From: Zopfochytrium polystomum
Taxonomy: Eukaryota > Chytridiomycota > Chytridiomycetes > Chytridiales > Chytridiaceae
Length of the DNA: 64,000 nucleotides
Direction: 5' to 3'
Assembly: GCA_025765615.1 (NCBI GenBank)
Contig: JAIVFJ010000030.1
Coordinates: forward strand, 186,001 to 250,000
Of the stretch, positions 25,882-36,995 are shown in pieces (positions within the stretch are counted from its first letter, which is position 1; each line of letters starts with the position of its first letter). The notes below the pieces were generated by a model, which was not told where the DNA came from, searched no databases, and worked only from the letters and a program-made list of their open reading frames with translations. A program made the position numbers and the translations under genes.

Positions 25882-27435
25882 TTATTTATTCTTTAATTTC
25901 AATGGAAATGAGTGGTTGCGGGCAATCTCAGTGATGACAACGGCGTTGACCAACGAAAAAGTGCACCCTGCAACGTATAAGACACGGAAAGTGTTCACGC
26001 TGGTGTGCTCGAGCTGATACGCGTAGAACAGCCAAAATGCCTGCAATTGAAAAATCATGTCAGACCAAGAGAAGCGCGCGAGATGCCTCACCTGGGCAGC
26101 AGCCCAGAAAACAACCAAGAAGAACCCCCGCACTCTTTTGAACACGACGAGCATACTGAAAGGCATCACAATAGGCAGGAAGCACATGTACCACATAAAG
26201 TACTGCCAATTACATTAGACAAAGGAGGTTTGCAAAGGGAGGCAGACTTACCTGAGAGGTAACAACCTTGTTCAACATAACAAAAGCAAAGGTCTGCGCG
26301 AAGCAAGCAAAGGGTAGGTCGTTACGAGCGGTACCGCCGACAATGGCAACAAGAGCCAGTTGGGGCACGAACGCGACCAGCCTTGTGAGGGTGTTTTCTG
26401 TCCCGAAGGTCAAGTATAGGTGGTAAAAGTAAAGAGAGAAGTTGTGACGGTGATCTTGTCGTGTTATGTGGTAAAGATAGGAGTTTTCGAGAAATTCGTT
26501 TCCGTAGCTGATTGAGATGGAGGTCAGTAAAACACGAAAAACAAAGGACCCCAGTGCACAAACATTGAAAACATAATAGCACCCAAGCCAAGAAACGTAG
26601 ATACTGCAAGTATTCCGAATTCCAGCCGGGACCGAGAGAAAAAGGATATCGTCCAAGAAAATCTGCTTTCCTTCGCAGAAGAATTGGCTGGAACCAATCC
26701 CCGGATTGCGAACCACATAGGCAGTGCATATATGACGGGATATATCTTAAGGTGGATGGATATACCTAGCAAAACGGCCGCGAGCTTGTGGCGACCATGG
26801 TTTAGCATAAGTAGAGATCCCATCACTAAGGCCGTGACTAGACTTTCTGCATTGCCGCGGGTTGAGATAACTGCAACAAACGGGTTCAAAAGCCAAAGAG
26901 CCGACCACCAATCTGCCCAACTCCTACTGGCGGGAATCAGTTCAAGTTTCGGTGATGCGGCTGTTGCTGAGGGTGTTGAGTTTCGTAGGGTAGAGTTTGT
27001 CTTCTTCGCCGTTGTCCTCGTGCCTTTGCCCGGAGACCGGGTTTGCCGCGCTGGCGACGATGTAGCCTTCCCCGTTATGACGGGTACTGGATGGCCACGG
27101 AGAATAACCAGCTTTTTAATAAAGAAGCCAGTGGCGAGATCTGCAGCCACAAAAAGGAGTTTCCCGAAGATGGGGGCAAATGCCGTCGGAAGAAGTATCC
27201 AAGAGAGAAGCGGGCTGTATCGGTATGTCTCGCGTCGGTAAGGGGAGTGGCCCTCGTAAACGTACTTAGACGCGTCCGTAAAAACAGAATAGTCGATATC
27301 GGTGTATTTTACAGGCATCGTGGCATCCTGGTAAGCTCCCCATAGAAGAAGACTAACCCGCAAGATCACGGCTCCTATGACGACAAAAGATCCAGAGTGG
27401 GTTGCTGATCCATCCTGTGCCATCTTTCTTGTCAC
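25882..27435 (-). CDS. GPI14: GPI mannosyltransferase I (PIG-M/GPI14)
   Basis: A multi-pass ER membrane enzyme that adds the first mannose of the GPI anchor from dolichol-phosphate-mannose. The lumenal DXD-type motif of the family is present in VKYTDIDYSVFTDASKYV, followed by SPYRRETYRYSPLLSWIL. Further family blocks are LWLLNPFVAVISTRGNAES, then GISIHLKIYPVIYALPMW, and after an intron (donor in MFSAT, acceptor before CTACGG) YGNEFLENSYLYHITRQDHR followed by HNFSLYFY. The C-terminal helices end KLKNK. The mammalian enzyme needs PIG-X, which is not in this window. A low-complexity S/T/K-rich insert of about 45 residues sits in a loop after residue 125. Two start codons are possible: 27435 (MTRKMAQDG) or 27423 (MAQDG). 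Either puts it almost back-to-back with PAF1. Confidence 0.92.
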
Positions 27436-27438
27436 AAA

Positions 27439-28949
27439 ATGTCCAAAGACACTGCACGCAAGTCAGTTTGCCGCGAGCGACGCTCGTTCGCGGTCTCGCA
27501 TCATTCGTTATTTCCGATCGCCGCAGCTGCCAACGCGATGACCACTTCTTGTTTTGAAAAACTTGTAGGAAGATCGGGCAGGACTTCCAATGCCCCATTG
27601 TCTATCAAAACAAGCTTCCACCATTACCGTTCGAGCCAAAACTTTTGGAGCAACGGGGACAGCTTGAACGGCACTACCGCGACCCTCTAGGGTCAATCCA
27701 CTCGAGCACCCCGCTTCCTCTCCACGGAAAGGACTTGGATAATGGTCTGCGACCGTCCCCAATCTCTTTAGGTCTGATATGGGGAGGTAATGGGCTGGCC
27801 TCAGTAAGACAGTCTTATTGACCAAATGCAGAAAAACAAATCCGAGGACCCGCTAAGCTGGACGAGGAGGACCAGCTACTTTTAGCCCCCTACTCGGAGC
27901 CCAAAAAGATCTCGGCAGTTCAGGTTGCTCGGCCGGTAGCGTCATGGCTGAGGAGGACGGCCGAACAGCGCCACGTCGAGAGTAATTACAAATCCGCCCC
28001 GTCCAGGTAAGTATCGTAACTTCCAAACGTAATCTTAACCTAACATTTGCCGACTAGACCGAAGGCGGAAGTGCTTCCCATGAAAGAGGCAAAGTCCGTG
28101 TCGTCTATACTCAAAGCGATAGATCATACCTTTGAAGTTGCTGCAAGATTCGACCTGACTAACATTCGACATCCGACGAACCCGAGCTTGAAGGCAAAGG
28201 AAATGCTTCCTCTGTACCCGGATTTCGAGCACTGGCCGAACCGCTATCGTTTGGCTGTTTTCGACGCAGATCCCCTCCGCCAAAGCACTTTGCGTGAAAA
28301 GGTTGAGGGATCCTTTCATCTTCGCTGGAGCCCTAACTGGCGGCCGCATGATTAGGGACAAAATGAGGACGAGCTTTCGCGAATTCCTTATGATGTCGCG
28401 ATTCTCAAGGCCCAGCGGAATCCTAAAGACCCAACGGACACTTTCCTGAGCTACTACTCACCATCAGAAGCGACTGCGAAGCGGATATTCGAGCTCCGAC
28501 TTGAAGGGCTGGAAGATGACGACTCTGAGGTAATCGCTGAACGCGGTGTCTTTTGGCCGTGTCTTTTCGACTCACTTTGCACAACAGCTTTATGAATATC
28601 GCCACGTGCGAGACTTCGACGTGAAGCGGCAGTCTGCGGACGATGCCCCGCTAGTGTTTGTAGACATCCGCGAAGAGGAGGGGGCTGCCTTCTACCACCG
28701 GCTGGGCGACAGGATGACACTTACGAGGAAGCGATCACATGTAGGACGAATGATGCAAACAAGTGTATTAACGCCGCCTGACCGGCAACGAAACAGGCTG
28801 CTCGAAGGGACGAAGAGGAGGAACTGGAGACGGTCACACAGTACAACCTCAGAAAGCGACCGTTTACGAAAGAGGAGGAGCGTATGCGTGGAAACAAGAC
28901 GCGTGAGATATTGACTCGTGGCGAGCTTCCCTTGGAGCCAGAAATGTAG
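27439..28949 (+). CDS. PAF1: RNA polymerase II-associated factor 1 (PAF1 complex subunit)
   Basis: The N-terminus joins by a phase-consistent intron: MSKDTARK at 27439, donor GTCAGT, acceptor CTTGTAG near 27568, continuing KIGQDFQCPIVYQNKLP then PLPFEPKLLEQ. This is the defining PAF1 start (short CR..Y.N.LP..PF.PK block). Later come VARPVASWLRRTAEQ, the RPxxWLRRT block, then LKAKEMLPLYPDFEHWPN and RLAVFDADPL. After a GTAATC intron at about 28531 the acidic/basic C-terminus runs to TAG 28949 (ILTRGELPLEPEM). PAF1 scaffolds the PAF complex, which travels with RNA polymerase II and promotes H2B ubiquitination and H3K4/K36 methylation. Its start is 3-15 bp from the divergent GPI14 start. It is tail-to-tail with RPB10, another polymerase component. 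Confidence 0.9.
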
Positions 28950-29062
28950 CGAAAATAATATGAACAAGGTTGAAGAGACTGAGGGTTGAAGGCAAATCAT
29001 CGCTTGTTTTGTGCTGCACCGAAGCTGCATATGATTAGCTCTTCGCGACCGAAAAACGGAAC

Positions 29063-29350
29063 TTACTGTAGCAGTTTCTCAATCAAATCAACGTGAGTCA
29101 GGACCATCCTGCGGCAACAATATCTTTTCAAACCCAAGTGGTCCATGGCTTGACCTTCGGTGTAGTCATTCTGAAGGAGGACGAGGTACTCGTCGTACTT
29201 GTTTCCAATCACCTTTCCGCAACTAGCGCAGCAGCGTCGTTAGAACGCCAAGACATTGGGAAGATCAGGCATCGGGCACAATGCCCATCGAAGATGAGGC
29301 AGGCTAGGAAGCGTGGCCACTTACGAAAAGCATCGCACAGGGATCAGCAT
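29063..29350 (-). CDS. RPB10: RNA polymerases I/II/III subunit RPABC5 (RPB10)
   Basis: A small two-exon gene. Exon 1 reads MLIPVRCF and ends at a GTAAGT donor; exon 2 continues [17 protein letters not shown], then [35 protein letters not shown] and TAA. The zinc ligands C-x2-C (CFSC) and the CCRR pair are all present, as is the invariant [11 protein letters not shown]10 is shared by all three nuclear RNA polymerases and helps assemble the RPB2/RPB3 core. The stop directly follows CTACAG, and CA|GTAAGT could also be a donor, so a few more C-terminal residues on another exon are possible. The family normally ends a few residues later. It starts 90 bp from eIF2B-alpha on the opposite strand. Confidence 0.93.
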
Positions 29351-29440
29351 CGTTCAGGTCCGTGTCCACCTCTTTCTTTCTTGCTTCTTTTGGTGGAAGA
29401 TTTTGATCTTGTCACCGCTAGCATTGGAACCAAACCCAAC
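29351..29440. promoter_or_regulatory. Shared divergent promoter, RPB10 / eIF2B-alpha
   Basis: 90 bp, T/C-rich near 29380-29400, separate the two start codons of these housekeeping genes. Layout-based call; no motif recognised. Confidence 0.4.
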
Positions 29441-30727
29441 ATGACCATTCCGAACCCGCCCATCAAGCAACTGTTCGACTCATGCCGCGCCGCCGATCCG
29501 TCGATGTCGCTCCCAGTCGCAGCTGTGAAGGTTAAACCGCAGTTTTGGCAAGCCTGATGTTGCGTAATCCCTACTTTCTGAGACCTTTATTCTTCACTCC
29601 CCCAAAGGCGTTAACCGAGTCCGTCAAGAACCAAAAAGGTGTTGAAGCGTTGGACACGGATTTAGCCTGTTATCCTAACCAAGTCCTTCCCAATAACAGC
29701 GTCAACCATGTCGGAATTCATGGAGAATCTCACCCACGCCAGCAACACACTGAAGGCATCGTCTCCTCGAAACTATTCGATCATCGCAGGATGTGAATCT
29801 TTCTTGAAGTTCCTCAACGACACCAGCCATGACGTCGTCGTGAGTTTGCGTCACGTTAAACGTTCCTGATTGAAACTTACAAGACCTTTGCTAGAACCTG
29901 GATATTTGCAAAGAACGCATAACACAGTTTGGGGAAAATTTCGTCCTTAACGCGTCAACCTACCGGGATACCATTGCTACAATTGGGGCGCGGCTTATCA
30001 AGGATGATGCTGTTATCTTGATTCACTCGTACTCGCGCGTTGTCATGCTCCTCTTGCACCACGCCGCATCATTAAACCGAAGGTTCAAAGTTATCGTGAC
30101 AGAATCTAGGCCTTCGTGCAATGGGTGAGTGGTGAATCGCTACGAATCTTTGAGAATAAACCCGACCCAGTATCAAGGCCGCAGCGGAACTGAGAAGTCA
30201 CGGCATTCCTGTTTGTTTGGTTCCTGACAGTGCCGTAGGTTTTGTTATGGAGCAAGCTGATATGGCACGTGAAGTTTGTTCAATTGGACTTTTGTAACGT
30301 CGAACCATTTTCAGGTTTTGGTTGGCGCAGAGGGTGTTGTTGAGAATGGCGGCTTGATCAATCAGGTAAACAGACGTTGAGTGTCTATGTCTCATTAGCT
30401 TTGCAGATCGGAACATACCAAATTGCAGTTGTCGCGAAAGCATCAAATAAGCCCTTCTATGCTGTCACCGAAAGGTTGTTGACTTTTTTTTTTTACCGTC
30501 TTATTAATATAAAGGTCTGAAATAGTTACAAGTTTGTCCGGATGTACCCCTTGAATCAAGGAGAGTTTTGCCATAAGAAGCTGGATTTTACGCTGTCGGA
30601 CAACTATTCCTTACAATTCGAGTCAGATATTAACGTGGATTACACTCCGCCACACCTCGTCTCGTCTTTGATAACAAATATGGGAGTTCTTACGCCATCT
30701 GGAGTTGTGCAGCTTTTGCTTCAATGA
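29441..30727 (+). CDS. GCN3: Translation initiation factor eIF2B subunit alpha
   Basis: Exon 1 (29441-29530) is MTIPNPPIKQLFDSCRAADP and onward to AAVK. Exon 2 is 29608-29638 (ALTESVKN). Exon 3 is 29700-29839 (STMSEFMENLTHASNTLKAS). Later exons give ILIHSYSRVVMLLLHHAA, VIVTESRPSCNGIKAAAEL, VLVGAEGVVENGGLINQIG, KPFYAVTESYKFVRMYPLNQ and VDYTPPHLVSSLITNMGVLT, ending at TGA 30727. This is the full Rossmann-type regulatory subunit that binds phosphorylated eIF2 and sugar phosphates and bridges the eIF2B decamer; it belongs to the GCN3/ISR control of translation. One intron (30265-30314) appears to use a GC donor: splicing at ATG|GCACGT restores QADM-VLVGAEG exactly, while a nearby GT donor would insert three residues. 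It is convergent with POT1. Confidence 0.93.
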
Positions 30728-30806
30728 ATGACCGCTGCCGCTGGTTTTCCAGCGAACGGGTGACGTAACTACATAGGGAAATGGAGGAGCAACTGCACCA
30801 AACCGG

Positions 30807-32753
30807 TTAAATACAAATCTTTGTATTGACTATTTTGTATCGGACAACCAGATTCCCTTCTTTCTCCACAGTATAAGAGTGGAAGCAGCACCAGAAGCTC
30901 TTTGCTTGAGTGACGCGAGGCACACCGAAAACTTCATATTCGTCCCATAGGGAGGAGAGAACGCACTTGAGCTCATCAAGTGAGGTTCTGGCGTCGTGCA
31001 AGTTTTTCGGAGTCAGTCCATTTAAAAACAGATTCTGTTGAGAAAAAATTGTGAGAAAATGATCCGCAGAAGAACGACGTGGATTAATGTGAATTCAGAC
31101 CGCCTCTTCGTTCGACACAATGGCTGGAATAAAGCCTGTTCCGTCCGTGACCAGCAGCGAAAACAAAAATCGCCTCACAGCTAATTGATTTTCGCCGCAA
31201 ACCTCGCATCCAACTATGAAGTCACAACTACGTTAAGGCATTAGGAGTGGACTACCGACGAAGTGGGGAACGCACTAGCCTCCACAGTTTTCGCACAAGG
31301 TGCAAGTGAAGTCACGGATATCAGGTGGCAGGTGGTCGACCACTCGAACTTGACACTGGAACTTGATAGGATGTTCGGATGATGTCGTGGCTTCGCGCAA
31401 GGTCATAAACGGAATTGCGGCAGCATCGACGATCTCTGCTCGCGAATTAGCTCAATGCAGCGGGAAGCCCTCTCCCACCGGTTGGTTCCTGAAAGAATTT
31501 CTCAGTCGCACGCCGCCTTTCGGCAAGGAAGATAAGTGCTGCAAGAACAAGAGTGCGCAAAGTTACCGGCGGATCTCAATTACTTCCGGTTCGTTTGGGT
31601 CGGCTTTCCTAATGGACCCCTCCGCATTCTTTCCGTCAGTATGCACAATACATTCGACCTGATGGTCTACTGTCTTGGCGTGAGCATTGCGGAGAAAAAC
31701 GAAATCCCCCAGTTTGAGTTCCAGCCCTGCCTGCGCATTGTGACCCCTAAATGATTTTGTTAAAAGGAAGATGTTTGAGAAGCCACTCAGTCCACTTCAA
31801 GTAGTAGCTTAAAAAACCATAAAGTGCAGTTCAATATCATGTTTGCGGGAAGGTCCGGGTATAGTTCGGATTGGATGAAGCGTCTTTATCCAAGTTAGAG
31901 TGCGCTCGGCGGACGTGTATTAGACTGACCGGAGTGATTCATGGCGTGTAAAGTCTGTGACTGCTATTTCCAATCGCGAAGGGTCATCGCTAGGTCGAAT
32001 GGCCACCACCTTTCAGAATGAGTTTTGGGAGGAAGAGGGGCTCGGCACTTCCTACCTGGCAAAATAAATCGAAAAACTCGCGGCTCTGAATATTTTTGAC
32101 AAGCTTTGGAGCTCGCGAAGAGACTTTGTAGTCGGCAGTGCACCCATTCTGACTCCACCAGAATCGAAGCAAAGACCACATCTGATCGATGGGCGGCTGT
32201 GACTCTTGCTGTGTTAAAGTTTGCGAACTCTGCTGGCTGGATGACGCCTCGGCTGGAGAAGATACTTTCATCGCAAAAAAGCGGGTAGAAACGCCTTGAA
32301 GTCTCCCATTGAAACGTTGAATCTAGAGGAGCATAAGGAGCCTGTCGTGACATCCACTGGTCACCTTGACTCCTTCCAATAGGATTGGAGTGCCGCCTGC
32401 AATCTCCAGAGGGAGATTTTCTTTCTCTCGCTGGAATATATTAATCTTCAGTGGGCCATTGCAGGTTGGGTCCATTAACGACACAGTGAGGGAAAAGTCT
32501 GTGATAAGTTGCTTTAGACCTCTACTGACGCAGAACTGCCGAAATACCTGTGCCTCTGGATCTTTTGGTGACGGAGAGATCCATGTTTACGCCACAAACA
32601 GAAATTGGGCTTTGACTCTCTTCAATATCAGCAAGAGCAACCAGTTGAGTACTTGTCTGTCAAAAATGGTGGCCATGAGTGCTCAAGGGCGGCATGATCT
32701 GAAGCTGATCCCACCAGCATCTTCGATGCGATGTCGCGAAACAAGACGTCCAT
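30807..32753 (-). CDS. POT1: Protection of telomeres protein 1 (POT1)
   Basis: The Telo_bind OB-fold is recognisable: LITDFSLTVSLMDPTCNGPL, then KINIFQREKENLPLEIAGG and LLEGVK, and after an intron RFNGRLQGVSTRFFAMKV, as in the first OB fold of POT1. The next part gives LVKNIQSREFFDLFCQ, spliced to VVAIRPSDDPSRLEIAVTDF, a second OB-like strand set. The 3' exon ends WCCFHSYTVEKEGNLVVRYK then IVNTKICI. POT1 binds single-stranded telomeric G-overhangs and guards chromosome ends within shelterin. The chosen start is MDVLFRDIASKMLVGSA at 32753. The protein is shorter (roughly 500 residues) than human POT1, but internal exons in 31000-31900 were not fully traced. It is head-to-head with DRC9, 74 bp apart. 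Confidence 0.8.
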
Positions 32754-32827
32754 GTCGTCCGATTCGGTCCGGAATTGGCCTCCTATACAGGTATTTTTCT
32801 GACAAGCCAACGTTGGGATTGTCCAGA

Positions 32828-34225
32828 ATGTGGCAGCAGTACTTAGCAATATTCGAGGATGCACTAGACCAGCTCGGCGTTCTCGGCGATATCTCACTAG
32901 ATCAGTCTCGCCACGGCGGTGGTGTTGGTGGTATTAACAATCTCAGTAACGCCGAATCGAGGAAGCCGGTTTGAGACGGATCTGTTTTGTATACGTACTT
33001 AAAAACAATGAGTAGGCGAGCGACGAAATACCTCGAATCCTGAGAGACCAGAAGTCGCTCGAGACGAGATTTCACGAGCTGCTTAACGATCAGGACAGGC
33101 TCAAAAGTCTACCGAACAAAACTAAATTCAAGGAAAATCAGCTCGCCATTTTGGATGTTTCAAGTGACCTGCAGAAAAGCACGCAGGGTCAGAACTAAGC
33201 CCACTGAAGAGCTCTGTTTCACACACTTAGAAAATTCTTCCAGTTCTTGCAAGAAACCTGAAAGCGCATCCCAGTGTTGCGCAAAACCTGATCAAAATTC
33301 AAAGCGAGCGGAACACATTCCAAGCCTTGGTTTCCAAATCAATTCGTGAACTGAGGGATGGAAAGTTCGACTCTCTCGTCAACACAGTCGAAGAGGAGAA
33401 GCGAAAGCGGAATACACTCCAAAACACCATAAACCGGTGAGCGGGGGCGACAAGATCTGCGACGAACCATAGCTAATCTTTGGAAAGAGAGAACGAAGCA
33501 TCAGAGCTCCAGCGGGAACTGCAGCGCGAGCTGGCGAACGAAAAGAGATTCCTCGAAGACGAGATTGCGGACAGAAATCAGGTTATACAGCAGCTGAAGG
33601 ACACGATTCAAGAGATCAACAGCTTGACTACGTCGGAGCAAAAGTACATTAAGAAGGAAACCAAGGCACACGAAAACAGCGTCAAGCAAAGATGCCAAGC
33701 GAGAGAACTTCAACTGAGGGAGGAGCAAGCTTTGCTAAACAAGAAAATCGAACAGGAAAATCGAGCGCATGAAGTAATAGTTGATTTCTTGGCTCGGCAG
33801 CGCAGAACGCTCGATTCCCAAATTCAAGACTGGATGACGAAATATGAGGAGGACACGGAGGCGAAGGCGAACGAACTAGAGGCACTGAAGCAGAAGAGGA
33901 CGCAAGACTTGGACAAGTTCGAAGAGCTCGTAGCTGCCTATGAAGCACTGGAGAAAGTTGTCGAGGAGGACCGCCAGACCAAGCAGCGCGAAGCCGAAGA
34001 GAAAAGGATCCAACAGGAAAGGTTGAGCGCGTGTATTACATTACAAAGGTGGTGGAGACGAACAATACAGAAGATACAGAAAGTGAGTGAAGCTCTACAA
34101 CGATTTCCCCTGTAGAACGTTTGGCATCCCTAATCCTGTCCAAATTTGATCAGGCGAACATCAAGTCGGCAAAGAAGCCAGGAAAGAAAGAAGGGAAGAA
34201 AGGGGGAGGGAAAAAGAAGAAATAG
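32828..34225 (+). CDS. DRC9: Dynein regulatory complex protein 9 (IQCG homolog)
   Basis: Exon 1 (from 32828) encodes MWQQYLAIFEDALDQLGVLG, the typical DRC9 start. After a GTTTGA donor it continues ASDEIPRILRDQKSLETRF and, by a G|GT joint, STQVLARNLKAHPSVAQN, LIKIQSERNTFQALVSKS and a long coiled coil (33480-34020). An IQ motif follows, ITLQRWWRRTIQK, and the last exon is a lysine-rich tail, AKKPGKKEGKKGGGKKKK. The nexin-dynein regulatory complex links outer doublet microtubules and controls dynein in motile cilia, so its presence implies a flagellated zoospore stage. The IQ motif should bind calmodulin. The stop lies 11 bp from the SDS3-like stop on the other strand. The start ATG and first intron are inferred from family pattern and phase. 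Confidence 0.85.
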
Positions 34226-34235
34226 TGAACGCACT

Positions 34236-35042
34236 CTAGAGCTGAAACAGGTCCAAGTCCTCACTGATTTTTGGGCCTGACAATCCATTAACAACACTGG
34301 ACGGGAAGTAGTCATCCTCGAGCATCATCTCCCATTCGAGGCATTCCAGCTTCTTCGTCTTCCTCCGCTTGCTGGTGACAGTGCGATCGCGAATCGCTGA
34401 GAGAAAACTTAGTACAAACGTTGTGAAAAGTAGTCCTACATGACTGGTAAAACTTCCGGTACTCCTCCTGAAGTTGGATCCGCTGCTGTACGCATTCTGC
34501 GACCATTTCGTGCCGGATGCGAGCTTTTTTCCGCTACGAGAGTCCAGTTCAGGAAAGCAAGCTGTTCATTCAAACCTACTTTGTACTCCAGGTTAGCTGC
34601 GTCTATTGCCGATTGCAGCTCGTCATGGAAAGACTGTTCTTTTCGGTCGAGCGTCGCCGTGGCGAACTTGATCTGCTCCTCATGCTTCGCTTCGATCTGC
34701 TGGAGCAAAGGTATGAGAGCTGGATGGGAGCCATCTTTGACCAGTTTGGCTTCTCTCTCCAACTCCTCCTTTTTCTCTTGATAAAGCCTGGGCATCACCA
34801 GCATGATGAGCTCTATGAAGCGGGAGTCATTCGAAGCAGGTAACTGAACCTGTTCCTGAAGGCGGTAAGGTCAAGCTCAATGTCAATGAGTAGCTCAAGT
34901 GCATCCTGGCGATCTTTGTCGACCTTTTCTTCCGCAGTGCCTGTCAGATTCTGCTGCGAGACACTTGATGCTGCTGCCACTGAGGCAATGTGAAGTCAGC
35001 CAGGTCATCGTGCAATGGAAACGAGCCGGACAGACCGTCCAT
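34236..35042 (-). CDS. SDS3: SDS3/BRMS1-like subunit of histone deacetylase complex
   Basis: The protein starts MDGLSGSFPLHDDLADFTL and contains LELLIDIELDLTAFRN joined by an intron to RLYQEKKEELEREAKLVKD, then GSHPALIPLLQQIEAKHEEQ. This is the Sds3 domain pattern (LYEEKL.EL..EL..L..G.HPE). A coiled coil follows and the C-terminus reads EECVQQRIQLQEEY-like helices, then FPSSVVNGLSGPKISEDLDL before TAG. Sds3-like proteins dimerise through this helix and hold Sin3 to the Rpd3/HDAC1 deacetylase. The length, about 200 residues, is near the small BRMS1-like members. The 5' exon border after QVSRSRI was not pinned. It is head-to-head with NUP54; start codons are 30 bp apart, so the 5' UTRs or promoters must overlap. 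Confidence 0.75.
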
Positions 35043-35072
35043 GTCACTCCGACTGAAAAAATCTGGAGCAGA

Positions 35073-36659
35073 ATGAATAAGTCGCCTTTCGGAGGTACTG
35101 CGTCGCGCTTGAGCTGACGCGCTCTACCAATTCCCACCCCGCCATCCTCCAAGGATCTTCGCCCAGATCTCTTATCCCATTTTTCCAATTCAGGCGCTAC
35201 AGTCGGTCAGCCGGCAACGGCGGCGGCTCCATTTGGTACGACTGACGGGAAGTCTTGAAATTTGTCCACAATATTCTGAGCGATCTCGACAGGCTTCGGC
35301 GCTTCAGCTACGTCCAGTGCAAATAATACCGGTATGAATCTCTTCTTGCAGTGCCGATGAATTCAAATATTTCTAGGCTTCGGCAGTAGCAAAACGGCAA
35401 CCGGATTCGGTGGCATTTCCACTGGATTAAGTGGATTTGGCGCTCAAGGAAGTACTCCGTTCGGTGCTGCGACGGCTTCATCCACGACTGGATTTGGCGC
35501 TGCGCCCACCTTAGGAGGCGGATTCGGTTCTCAGCCCGCTGGATTCGGTGCAGGAAGTACATTCGGCCAAACTCCTTCACTGGCCGGAACAAGTTTTGGT
35601 GGATTCGGCAACGTCACTGGGCAGCAGATGGCGCCTCGCCTTCCAACTGTAGTCGATAGGATGAAGGAGATCTACGGCTACTGGGACCCCGAAAGCCCGT
35701 CGTGTCAATTTAAGGTATGATGTCGCGGAAGATTGTCCAGCATCACTTAGTGCGTCGCCCCCAATGCAGCACTACTTCTATAACATGGTTCATACGAACG
35801 AAGTTCAATTTTACCGGTGTCCACCAAATCAAGATCCTGCTTTGTTTCAGCAAGCCCTTCAAAACAATCCTGACCCAACTTGGTATGTTTTTGGTCCAAC
35901 GTGTTTGAATAACCCTCCCTCAGCATGGTTCCAGTCCTTGCTGTTGGCTTTGAAGACTTAAAAAAGCGGGTAAATCAGCAAATCACGACAAGCCAGATTC
36001 ATGGGACTAAGCTCGATGTAAGAAGTTCAGCCACGAAACGAAATTCCCGTGAAACTCACGTTCTGTGTAAGGAATTGTGTGCTGTGCTTGAAAAAATTGA
36101 GAAAAAGCACTACTTGGAGACGACCTCCAAGCTGGATGAGTACAAGCGGAGACACGTGGAACTCTCGCATCGTGTTCTAAAAGTAGGCCTATTTCTCCGT
36201 CATACCGGCGTTAATTTGAACACTGCGAAGATCATGAAGTATGTAGAAATCCTTCGGAACAAAGGCTACTCAATACGGGCAGAGGAGGAGGCGCTACGCG
36301 GCAGATTGGAAGCGATGGACCAGCAGCTGAAGAAGCCAGCCCATTTCCGAGGAAGGACTCAAGAGTTGCAAGCAACGCTTCGAACATTGAGGGAAAGTAG
36401 GAAAGCAGGGCAAAACACATTGTCAGGGGGAAGCCCTGACAGCGACGTTATCGACGAAGAGCAACTTCGACTGATGAGAGAGGTTCTTTCTCACTTAACC
36501 AAGTTTTGCCTCTAACATGAAGCGCTTCAGGCTCTCATGACTGCCCAAGAAGGATTAAAAAATGTTTCTGCAGTAATAGACGAAGACTCGCGAGACTTGG
36601 GAATTGTGTACAAAGGCTACTCTATTGGACCGCAGACTATGGTCTCTCGATTGGAATGA
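35073..36659 (+). CDS. NUP54: Nucleoporin NUP54/Nup57
   Basis: A short first exon, MNKSPFG, joins G|GC to GATVGQPATAAAPFGTT. Later exons add FG and GFG repeats (STGFG, GGFGSQPAGFGAG). The alpha/beta region follows: MKEIYGYWDPESPSCQFK, then HYFYNMVHTNEVQFYRCPPN, QQALQNNPDPTCMVPVLAVG and FEDLKKRVNQQ. The C-terminal coiled coil runs through RLMRE into ALMTAQEGLKNVSAVIDED and ends GPQTMVSRLE at TGA 36659. NUP54 (Nup57 in yeast) forms the central channel complex with NUP62 and NUP58, whose FG repeats bind transport receptors. The match to the vertebrate NPDPSCLVPVLAVGF block is very strong. The FG region is short, with about ten FG motifs. Confidence 0.92.
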
Positions 36660-36995
36660 TTTGAGGATGAAAGCGAAGTCTTTTGCACACTTACCCGCAG
36701 CGAGTTCGGCTCAAAGCGTGGGTGCAGATATCTAATAAATTGCGCCTTAAGCATAGTACGAAATGACTTTCATTTTAAAAGTCTGCGACGTCACGTCCAT
36801 ATCAGGCATTCAACTAACTCTCTCTTCGTCTCGGTTCTTCCTTTGCCACACCCGCTGTTACTTCCTTTGCTCCACCCGCTGTTATTCATGCTTCCATTGT
36901 GTACGTAACATGGACAAAATATTTAGAAACAGAAAAAGAACTTGACTTGACTTGCGGCATGAGCTCAGAGGTCTGAACCCTTGGATGAGACGCGA
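36660..36995. repeat. Intergenic gap with a short tandem repeat
   Basis: A 336-bp gap between convergent genes. It contains two copies of a 24-bp unit, CTTCCTTTGCCACACCCGCT-plus-GTTA (36837-36860 and 36861-36884, one or two differences). The rest is AT-rich and probably 3' UTR. No gene seen. Confidence 0.55.
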
